NCBI GenBank assembly: GCA_017882505.1 | Contig: JADGPJ010000001.1 | Span: 1 to 64,000, forward strand | Source: Solirubrobacterales bacterium | GTDB taxonomy: Bacteria > Actinomycetota > Thermoleophilia > Solirubrobacterales > 70-9 | Length of the DNA stretch: 64,000 bases | Reading direction: 5' to 3' | Shown: positions 31,894 to 40,235 of the stretch, one piece after another | Layout: the number at the start of each line of letters is the position of its first letter | How positions within the stretch are numbered: position 1 is the stretch's first letter | Notes under the pieces: model-generated | The model's database searches: none | Told to the model about the DNA's origin: nothing | Seen by the model: only the letters and a program-made list of their open reading frames with translations | Position numbers and translations under genes: made by a program

Positions 31894-31907
31894 ACGAAAC
31901 GTTTTGT
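31894..31907. promoter_or_regulatory. putative ArsR-like operator
   Basis: ACGAAACGTTTTGT is palindromic at 12 of 14 positions around an AAACGTTT core. It sits 23 bp upstream of the ATG of the small ArsR-like gene in an AT-rich gap, a good place for autorepression. Confidence 0.4.
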
Positions 31908-31955
31908 CTGTAAGGCTTCTGTCTGAGCCGAACGTTGCCGCGGGCGTACCGGTTC

Positions 31956-33848
31956 TCAGCCGCCGCCGCGCACCCCGCCCATTTCGCTGAAAACCGCGGT
32001 GACCCCACCGTCCTCGCGTTCCTCGTCGGCGATCACGTGGGAGACGGCGTTGATCAGGGCCAGATGGGTGAAGGCCTGGGGGAAGTTGCCGAGGTGGCGA
32101 CCGGAGTCCGCCTCCAGCTCCTCGGCGAAGAGGTCGAGCCAGCCCGCCGCCTCCAGCAGCCGCTCGCACAGTTCCCGCGCCCGCTCGCACTCTCCGATCT
32201 CGGAAAGGGCCGAGACCAGCCAGAACGAGCAGATCAGGAAGGTGCCCTCCTTGCCGTGGAGCCCGTCGTCGGTCTCCTTGACCCTGTAGCGGAGGACGAG
32301 GCCGTGTTCGGTCAGATCGTCGGCGATCGCGTCGACGGTCGCCCGCAAACGCGGATCGTCGGGGGGAAGGAAGCGGAGCAGCGGGATCAGCAGCAGCGAG
32401 GCGTCGAGGGCATCGGTCTCGTAGTGCTGGCGGAAGATGCCGTCGCGGACGCCGCGCTCGAGGATCTCGGCGTGGAATTCGTCGGCCTTGGCCTGCCACT
32501 CGTCGGCGATCTCGTCGAAGCCGAGGCCGCGGGCCATGCGGACGCCGCGGTCGACGGCGACCCAGATCATCAGCTTCGAGGAGACGTAGTGCTGGGGCTC
32601 GCCGCGGGACTCCCAGATCCCCTGGTCGGGGCTGGGCCAGGCGTCGATCGCGGCCTCGACCTGGTAGCGGATCAGCTGGCGGTCGGCGGGCTCCCCTTTG
32701 CCTTTGAGTGCTTTTTCGTGCAGGTAGACCGAGTCGAGGAGCGAGCCCCAGACGTCGTTCTGGCGCTGGTCGTAGGCGCCGTTGCCGATCCGCACCGGCT
32801 TCGCCCCGCCGTAGCCGTCGAGGTGGTCCAGGGTCTGCTCGGTCAGCTTCTTCTCGCCGCCGATCCCGTACATGATCTGGAGGTCGGGGTGGTCCTTGCA
32901 GACCTGGACGATGAAGCGCATGTAGTCCCGCGCCTCTTCGTCGAAGCCGAGCGTGTGCAGGGCCCAGAGGCTGAAGGTCGAGTCGCGGATCCAGCTGAAG
33001 CGGTAGTCCCAGTTGCGTTCGCCCCCGGGGGTCTCCGGCAGCGAGGTGGTCGGGGCGGCGACGATCGCTCCGGTCGGCGTATAGGTGAGCCCCTTGAGGA
33101 CCAGCGCCGAGCGCTGCAGGTGAATCCGCCAGGGGTGGTCGGGGAAGCTGCCGTGGCGCAGCCAGGCGCGCCAGAACTCTTCGGTCGAGTCGAGCCGCTC
33201 CAGCGCCTCGGGGGAACTGCGGGGCCCGCCGAGGCCGCCCTCGCCCCAGGTGACCGCACAGAAGCCGCTCTCGTTTTCGCGCAGCTTCAGGGTACCGCTG
33301 GCGGCGCCGCCGTCGAGCGTCAGCTCCATGTCGCTGGTCAGCCGCAGTTCGGTCCCGTCGGCGGTGGCGACGGCCTCGCCGAGCTCGCCGCCCGACCAGG
33401 TGGCGCCTTCGAGCCCGTAGCCGAAGCGCGGCAGGCACTCCATCTCCATCTCGACCTCGCCGTCGATGCAGGTCATCGTTCGCAGCAGCGAGCGGTCGGA
33501 CTCGTGGTCGGTCTCGGGCCGGGCGCCCTTGCCGTCGGCGGTCACCCACTCGGCGATCGTCAGGGCATCGTGGACGACGACCCAGCCGGTGTCGGTGACC
33601 CAGGTGGTCTCGATCACCAGCGTCCCCGGCTCGTAGCGGCGGCTGATCGGGACGATCACCCCTCGCGGCCGCAGGGTGAGGTGGCCGGCGCCGCGGTCGA
33701 GCAGCGCCGCGAAGGCGCTGGGCGAGTCGAAGCGAGGCATGCAGAGCCACTCGACCGAACCAGCGAAGGAGACGAGGGCGGCGGTGTGGCAGTCGGAGAG
33801 GAAGCCGTAGCTGCCGATTGGGGGAAAGCGGTCGTCGATCTCGCTCAC
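31956..33848 (-). CDS. glycoside hydrolase family 15 protein (trehalase/glucoamylase-like)
   Basis: A 630-aa cytoplasmic enzyme. An N-terminal beta domain (FPPIGSYGFLSDCHTAALVSFAGSVEWLCMPRFDSPSAFAALLD) precedes an (alpha/alpha)6 barrel. The GH15 site shows NWDYRFSWIRDSTFSLWAL, and the likely acid/base in QGIWESRGEPQHYVSSKLMIWVAVDRG; LLRFLPPDDPRLRAT and GTFLICSFWLVSAL follow. Mycobacterial relatives hydrolyse trehalose, others alpha-glucans; both fit a stress-related locus. GTG 33848 is used; the track adds 33 residues. It is transcribed divergently from ctaG. Confidence 0.9.
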   Translation of the reverse strand: MSEIDDRFPPIGSYGFLSDCHTAALVSFAGSVEWLCMPRFDSPSAFAALLDRGAGHLTLRPRGVIVPISRRYEPGTLVIETTWVTDTGWVVVHDALTIAEWVTADGKGARPETDHESDRSLLRTMTCIDGEVEMEMECLPRFGYGLEGATWSGGELGEAVATADGTELRLTSDMELTLDGGAASGTLKLRENESGFCAVTWGEGGLGGPRSSPEALERLDSTEEFWRAWLRHGSFPDHPWRIHLQRSALVLKGLTYTPTGAIVAAPTTSLPETPGGERNWDYRFSWIRDSTFSLWALHTLGFDEEARDYMRFIVQVCKDHPDLQIMYGIGGEKKLTEQTLDHLDGYGGAKPVRIGNGAYDQRQNDVWGSLLDSVYLHEKALKGKGEPADRQLIRYQVEAAIDAWPSPDQGIWESRGEPQHYVSSKLMIWVAVDRGVRMARGLGFDEIADEWQAKADEFHAEILERGVRDGIFRQHYETDALDASLLLIPLLRFLPPDDPRLRATVDAIADDLTEHGLVLRYRVKETDDGLHGKEGTFLICSFWLVSALSEIGECERARELCERLLEAAGWLDLFAEELEADSGRHLGNFPQAFTHLALINAVSHVIADEEREDGGVTAVFSEMGGVRGGG

Positions 33849-33915
33849 GGCGAACGCCAAGCTACCAGCGGGGCGGGCGGGGAGCGTGCGCGGGGCCGGC
33901 GCTACGCTGAATCCC

Positions 33916-34848
33916 GTGACCCTGCCGATCGCCCACGAGACGGGCATCTTCGGCCCGCTCGAGCTGCTGCCGATGCTGATCGTGGCGGGCCTCTACACGA
34001 GGCGCTCGATGACCCTGTCGGCGAAGGGGCGGCCGGTGCCGCTCTGGCGCCAGGTCTGCTTCGCCTCGGGCCTGCTGGTGATCGCGGTCGCCCTGGTCAC
34101 GCCGATCAGCGACGTCGCCGACGAACTGGTGATCGCGCACATGGTCGAGCACCTGCTGCTCGGCGACGTCGCCACCCTGCTCCTCGTCCTGGGCCTGACC
34201 GGGCCGCTGCTGCAGCCGGTTCTGGCGATCAAGTTCTTCGACCGGCTGCGGATCCTCGCCCACCCCGCGGTGGCGCTGCCGCTGTGGGCGATCAACCTCT
34301 ACTTCTGGCACACGCCGCCGCTCTACGACGCCGCCTACGGCACCGCGCCTGTGCACGCGCTCGAGCACTCGACCTTCATCTTCTTCGGCTGCCTGATGTG
34401 GATGCCGCTGTTCGGCCCGCTGCCGGTGCCGCAGTGGTTCACCGCCGCCTGGAAGGTCGGCTACGTGATCGCCGTCCGCTTCGTCGGCGTCATCCTCGGC
34501 AACGTCCTGATGTGGTCAGGAGCCGTGCTCTACCCGATCTACGGGCCGGGGGAGAGCAGCTGGGGCATCTCGCCGATCGCCGATCAGAGCACCGCCGGGG
34601 TGATCATGATGCTGGAGGGGACCTTCCTCGGCCTGGGCCTGCTCGGCTGGCTCTTCTTCGCGGCGGCGAAGGAGGGGATCGAGAAGCAGCGCCTGCTCGA
34701 CCTGGCCCAGGACCTCGGCGTCGAGCTCGACGCCGAGCGGGCGCAACGAGCGGTCGCGGCCGGCCACGGCGCTCACCTCGAGGCGCAGATCCTCGGCGCC
34801 GCCTCGGAGGCCGCGCCGAGCGGGGATCCGGGTGTCGCTGCTAGATAG
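33916..34848 (+). CDS. ctaG: CtaG-like cytochrome c oxidase assembly protein
   Basis: A 310-aa protein of the caa3_CtaG family, with seven hydrophobic helices. Typical blocks are MVEHLLLGDVATLLLVLGLTGPLL (the conserved His in a helix), AINLYFWHTPPLYDAA, HALEHSTFIFFGCLMWMPL and GNVLMWSGAVLYPIY. It is thought to help insert copper into the cytochrome oxidase, either caa3 or similar. GTG 33916 is chosen over 33886. The C-terminus adds about 60 soluble residues with an Ala-rich coil. It overlaps the 39-aa gene downstream. Confidence 0.88.
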   Translation: MTLPIAHETGIFGPLELLPMLIVAGLYTRRSMTLSAKGRPVPLWRQVCFASGLLVIAVALVTPISDVADELVIAHMVEHLLLGDVATLLLVLGLTGPLLQPVLAIKFFDRLRILAHPAVALPLWAINLYFWHTPPLYDAAYGTAPVHALEHSTFIFFGCLMWMPLFGPLPVPQWFTAAWKVGYVIAVRFVGVILGNVLMWSGAVLYPIYGPGESSWGISPIADQSTAGVIMMLEGTFLGLGLLGWLFFAAAKEGIEKQRLLDLAQDLGVELDAERAQRAVAAGHGAHLEAQILGAASEAAPSGDPGVAAR

Positions 34849-34951
34849 AGCGAAGGCTTGGCTGGTGACCGGGCCGGTGGGGAGGGGGCTCTCCTTCGCG
34901 GTCGACTTCGGGGCCGCCCTGCGCACTGCGTTGGCGAAGCGCCGCGGATAG
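34832..34951 (+). CDS. 39-aa hypothetical membrane-associated peptide
   Basis: A short ORF missing from the track: MSLLDRAKAWLVTGPVGRGLSFAVDFGAALRTALAKRRG. The start GTG overlaps the last codons of ctaG by 17 bp in another frame and has GGGGA 6 bp upstream. It could form one amphipathic or membrane helix with basic ends. The composition is protein-like, but there is no family match I recognise. Confidence 0.4.
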   Translation: MSLLDRAKAWLVTGPVGRGLSFAVDFGAALRTALAKRRG

Positions 34952-34985
34952 CCCGTCGAGCCGATTCCTTTAGGGTCAGGCACGG

Positions 34986-36383
34986 ATGCAGACCTCTCTC
35001 ACAGAGTTGCCCGACTCCCGCGTGCGGGTCGAGGTCGAGGTGCCGGCCAAGGACGTCGATCGCGCCGCTTCGCGGGCCGCCCGGGCGATGGCCAAGGAGA
35101 TGCGGATGCCGGGATTCCGCAAGGGCAAAGCGCCGCCGTCGCTGGTGATCCAGCGGCTCGGCTTCGGTCCGGTGCTGGAAGAGGCGATCCGCGATTCGCT
35201 GCCCGAGTGGTACGAACGGGCGCTGCTCGACGCCGGCGTCAGCCCGATCGGCGACCCCAGCATCGAGATGGTCTCGACCCCCGACGCCGAAGGCGAGGCG
35301 CTGGAGTTCAAATTCGAGGTCGGGGTCCGGCCCCCGGCCATGCTCGGCGAGTACAAGGGTCTCGAGGTCGGCAAAGCGGAGAACGAGGTTCCCGACGACG
35401 TCGTCGACCGCGAGATCGAGCGGGTGCGCGAGGGTTTCGCCAGGCTGGAGCCGGTCGAGCGCCCCGCCGCCGAGGGCGACTCCCTGCTGATCGACTTCGA
35501 GGGGCTGATCGACGGCACCGCCTTCGAGGGCGGCAAGGCCGAGGACTACCTTCTCTCGCTTGGCTCGGGCCAGCTGATCGAGGGCTTCGAGGAGCAGCTG
35601 ACCGGCGCCGCGACCGGCGAGGATCGCCAGGTCGAGGTCACCTTCCCCGACGAGTACCAGGCCGAGCACCTGGCCGGCAAAGCCGCGGTCTTCAACGTCA
35701 AGGTCAAGGAGGTGCGGGAGAAGATCCTCCCCGACCTCGACGACGACTTCGCCTCCGACGCCTCCGAGTTCGAGACGCTTGAGGAGCTGCGCGCCGACGT
35801 CCGCGAGAAGGTCGGCGAGGCGCTCGACAGTCGCTCCCTCGAAGACTTCCGGATCGCCGCCGTCGACGCCGCGGTCGACGCCGCCACGGTCGACGTTCCC
35901 GACGAGCTGGTCACGGCGCGCGCGACCGAACGCTGGGAGCGGATGGAACGTCAGCTCGCCCAGCGCGGCATGGACCCCAACGCCTTCCTGGAGATGCAGG
36001 GCAAAACGCGCGACGAGCTGATCGAGGAGTCGAAGCCGGACGCCGAGAAGGAGCTGAAGCGCGAGGCGGTGGTCACCGCGATCGCCGACGCCGAGGCGAT
36101 CGAGGTCAGCGAGGAGGAGCTGGTCGAGGCGCTCGAGCACAGCGCCGAGCACGAACGCACGACCCCCGAGAAACTGCTGGAGAGGCTGCGCCAGAACGGC
36201 CGCGACGCGATGATCGCCGACGACATCAGGGCCCGCAAGGCGATCGAGCTGGTGGCCGACGCCGCGAAGCCGATTCCGCTCGCGGAGCCCGAAGAGGAGC
36301 CCGAGGCGAGCGAGGAGATTTGGACGCCGGAGAAGGAGCGCGAGAAAGCCGGCGGCCTCTGGACTCCCGGCGACCCGGACTGA
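34986..36383 (+). CDS. tig: trigger factor, ribosome-associated chaperone and peptidyl-prolyl isomerase
   Basis: A 465-aa protein with all three parts. The ribosome-binding N-domain contains GFRKGKAPP (about residues 43-51); the FKBP-like PPIase domain (about 150-235) contains GDSLLIDFEGLIDGTAFEGG and FPDEYQAEHLAGKAAVFNVKV; the helical C-terminal chaperone domain follows. The C-terminal Pro/Glu-rich tail (about 35 residues) is longer than in the E. coli protein. It catches nascent chains at the tunnel exit. It precedes clpP and clpX in the classical tig-clpP-clpX order. Confidence 0.97.
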   Translation: MQTSLTELPDSRVRVEVEVPAKDVDRAASRAARAMAKEMRMPGFRKGKAPPSLVIQRLGFGPVLEEAIRDSLPEWYERALLDAGVSPIGDPSIEMVSTPDAEGEALEFKFEVGVRPPAMLGEYKGLEVGKAENEVPDDVVDREIERVREGFARLEPVERPAAEGDSLLIDFEGLIDGTAFEGGKAEDYLLSLGSGQLIEGFEEQLTGAATGEDRQVEVTFPDEYQAEHLAGKAAVFNVKVKEVREKILPDLDDDFASDASEFETLEELRADVREKVGEALDSRSLEDFRIAAVDAAVDAATVDVPDELVTARATERWERMERQLAQRGMDPNAFLEMQGKTRDELIEESKPDAEKELKREAVVTAIADAEAIEVSEEELVEALEHSAEHERTTPEKLLERLRQNGRDAMIADDIRARKAIELVADAAKPIPLAEPEEEPEASEEIWTPEKEREKAGGLWTPGDPD

Positions 36384-36621
36384 GCGCAACGAGTAGGGGT
36401 CCGGTCACCCTCCGGGCGGCCAGACCCATCCACCGGCACGCCCGACCGGGACGGCCCAGTGTGCGGAAACTCCCGCGAAGACCGCCGGCAGTTCGGAAGC
36501 TCGCAAAAAGGGGCTGCCGTGAGCCGGGGTCTGCTGGAGCTCGCCCTCCTGCGACGTGCTTGGTCCCTGGCGCCTTCGGCGGCCGCCAGGCGCGCCTGGC
36601 GCCTTCTATAGAGTGCCGCTC

Positions 36622-37202
<581 letters not shown>

Positions 37203-37206
<4 letters not shown>

Positions 37207-37718
37207 AGCGTCCGCTCCTCCTCGGTCTCGTCCTCCTCGCCGCCTTCGCGGCGCCCGCCTCGGCCAAGATCGTCAGCCGCGATGGCGGCATGCCCTATTA
37301 CGAGCACGTCTTCCCGATCGAGGGCCCGCACTATGAACGGGGGCCGGTTGGCGAATTCGGTGTCCCGCGCAGCGGGGGCCGGATCCACGAAGGCTTCGAC
37401 CTCCTCGCCGGCTGCGGGACGGAGCTCGTCTCGGCGGTCACCGGACGGGTGCGCGAAACGGGCTATGACCCGATCCTCTACGGCAATTACCTGCTGATCC
37501 ACGCCCGAGGCGAGGACCGCAGCTACTTCTACGCCCACATGCTGCACCCGCCCGTGGTCCACCGGGGCGACGATGTCTGGGCAGGAGAGAGGGTCGGGCA
37601 GGTGGGAAAGACCGGCAACGCCCGCACCGTCGGCTGCCAGCTCCACATCGAGATCCGCGTCCACGGCGTGCCGGTGAACCCCAAGTCTGAAGTGAATCGT
37701 TGGGACAGCTACAGCTAG
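37203..37718 (+). CDS. secreted M23/LytM-type peptidase-like protein with apparent CTG start
   Basis: A 171-aa protein. The track begins at ATG 37290, but the codons before it encode a full signal peptide ([20 protein letters not shown]) with no ATG, GTG or TTG available. CTG 37203 sits in a CTGA overlap with the clpP stop and gives the right length, so it is the likely start. The M23 domain has [14 protein letters not shown] (H-x3-D), YFYAHM and CQLHIEI. The last is normally H-x-H; here Gln replaces the first histidine, which may abolish hydrolysis and leave a regulator or binding protein. Its coupling to clpP is unusual. Confidence 0.75.
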
Positions 37719-37722
37719 CTCG

Positions 37723-37762
37723 CTGAAGCTTCTTGGTGGCCGGGGCCACCAAAGGTCTTCAG
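37723..37762. terminator. bidirectional hairpin between M23 and GNAT genes
   Basis: CTGAAG...TTGGTGGCC/GGCCACCAA...CTTCAG makes a long, nearly continuous stem with a very small loop between convergent genes. It overlaps the stop region of the GNAT gene. Confidence 0.6.
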
Positions 37763-38238
37763 TCGAGTGCGCGTTCGAACCAGAGGCTGGCCTTCGGGTT
37801 CGAGTTGTAGGCGGGAACCTCGCGGTAGCCGGCGGCGCGGTAGAGGCCGATCGCCTCGGTCAGGTAGTCGGAGGTGTCGAGGCGGGCGGCGCCGCAGCCG
37901 TGCCGGATCGCGGTCTGCTCGAGCTCGGCCAGCAGCCGGCGGCCGAGGCCGATGCCGCGGTGGGTGGGGGAGACGAACATGCTCTTGACCTCGGCGACGT
38001 CGGTGTCGAGGTGGCGGACGCCACCGATCCCGGCCGGCGCGCCGTCGACGCGGGCCAGCAGCAGCACCCCGTTCGGCGCCACCAGCTCCGCCGACGGCCC
38101 CGCCGCGATCTCGGCCTCAATGTCGACCTCGTACTCGAGCGGCCCGTCGGCCTCGCGGATGAAGGCGTCGTAGAGCCCCAGAACCTCGGGGTCCTCGGGA
38201 GTCGTCAGCTCGAGCTTGATCTCCGGCGAGTCCTGCAT
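37759..38238 (-). CDS. GNAT family N-acetyltransferase
   Basis: A 159-aa acetyltransferase with LVAPNGVLLLARVDGAPAGIGGVR, then VAEVKSMFVSPTHRGIGLGRRLLAELEQTA, the acetyl-CoA-binding R-G-x-G-x-G/R region, and GCGAARLDTSDYLTEAIGLYRAAGYREV. It resembles the small-molecule acetyltransferases often called PhnO-like; the substrate is unknown. ATG 38238 has GAGGGAA just upstream, which sits in the loop of a hairpin whose arm contains the start codon, so translation may be controlled by folding. Confidence 0.88.
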   Translation of the reverse strand: MQDSPEIKLELTTPEDPEVLGLYDAFIREADGPLEYEVDIEAEIAAGPSAELVAPNGVLLLARVDGAPAGIGGVRHLDTDVAEVKSMFVSPTHRGIGLGRRLLAELEQTAIRHGCGAARLDTSDYLTEAIGLYRAAGYREVPAYNSNPKASLWFERALD

Positions 38239-38270
38239 TTCCCTCTTATGCGAACGGAAACGCAGGACTT
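38229..38270 (-). terminator. hairpin over the GNAT start (repeat family member 2)
   Basis: On the minus strand AAGTCCTGCGTTTCC can pair with GGAAATGCAGGACT with one G-T wobble. It follows the stop of the upstream GNAT gene by 8 bp and covers the ATG of the next. AAATGCAGGACTCG is shared with the hairpin at 24.5 kb. It could terminate the upstream gene or control the downstream start. Confidence 0.5.
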
Positions 38271-38277
38271 GTGGTGT

Positions 38278-38733
38278 TCACAGCCCGAGCTCGTACTCGA
38301 CCCATTCGGAGCGCTCGGCTCCGGTCGAGTCGTAGAGGCGCTGGGCGGTGAGGTTGTCGGGAGCGGTCGCCCACTCGAGGTTGGCGGAGCCGCGCTCGCG
38401 CGCGACCTCGGCGCAGGCCTCGATCAGGGCGCGGCCGACGCCCCGGCCGCGGACAGCCGCGTCGACGTAGAGGTCGTTCATCAGCACCGTCTCGGTCGCC
38501 TGCAGCGAGGTGAAGTGCCAGTAGAGGCAGGCATAGCCGACGAAGCGATCACCTTCGCGGGCGCCAATCAACATCCCGTCCTCGCTGGGGGCGAGGAAGC
38601 GGCGGAAGAAGGAGCGGTTGCGCTCTTCGTCGATCTCGTCGACCTCGTAGAAGCGCTGGTAGGCGGCGATCAGCGGCAGCAGCCGCTCGAACTCGGCCGT
38701 GGCGACGGGGGCGACATCGAGCTCGGCTGGCAC
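38278..38733 (-). CDS. GNAT family N-acetyltransferase
   Basis: A 151-aa acetyltransferase. GTG 38733 (MPAELDVAPVATAEFERLLPLIAAYQRFYEVD) replaces the longer track start. VLMNDLYVDAAVRGRGVGRALIEACAEVARERG carries the acetyl-CoA loop and LEWATAPDNLTAQRLYDSTGAERSEWVEYEL ends the domain. Position and design suggest small-molecule N-acetylation, substrate unknown. It shares only the fold with the next gene. Confidence 0.87.
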   Translation of the reverse strand: MPAELDVAPVATAEFERLLPLIAAYQRFYEVDEIDEERNRSFFRRFLAPSEDGMLIGAREGDRFVGYACLYWHFTSLQATETVLMNDLYVDAAVRGRGVGRALIEACAEVARERGSANLEWATAPDNLTAQRLYDSTGAERSEWVEYELGL

Positions 38734-38886
38734 CCGCCCACGGTACCGCGAGAGCGCAAGGCGGGGATCACGAGCAGGGACAGCCGGCCCCACGCAGTAA
38801 ACGACCCCCACGTACCGGCCAGTTGCCCCGTCTAAGCTGTTGGACCCAGCCGGAGGTCAAGATCATCCCGATAGGAGGGGATTCCG

Positions 38887-40173
<1,287 letters not shown>

Positions 40174-40179
40174 TCGGAT

Positions 40180-40216
40180 TGGCGCTTTCCGGCCGCATGG
40201 CGGACGGAAAGCGCCA
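40180..40216. terminator. hairpin between clpX and valS (repeat family member 3)
   Basis: TGGCGCTTTCCG and CGGAAAGCGCCA are a perfect 12-bp inverted repeat around GCCGCATGGCGGA. It lies 6 bp after the clpX stop. The TTTCCGGC-x-GCAT-x-GCGG core is shared with the hairpin at 24.5 kb. Likely clpX terminator. Confidence 0.6.
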
Positions 40217-40235
40217 GCTTCTAGACTCGCCGCCT

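Noticed and set aside
36384-36621. Gene in the tig-clpP gap (track ORF 36320-36625)
   Set aside because: The frame continues from antisense-like sequence inside tig and shows no domain; GC-rich inverted repeats dominate.
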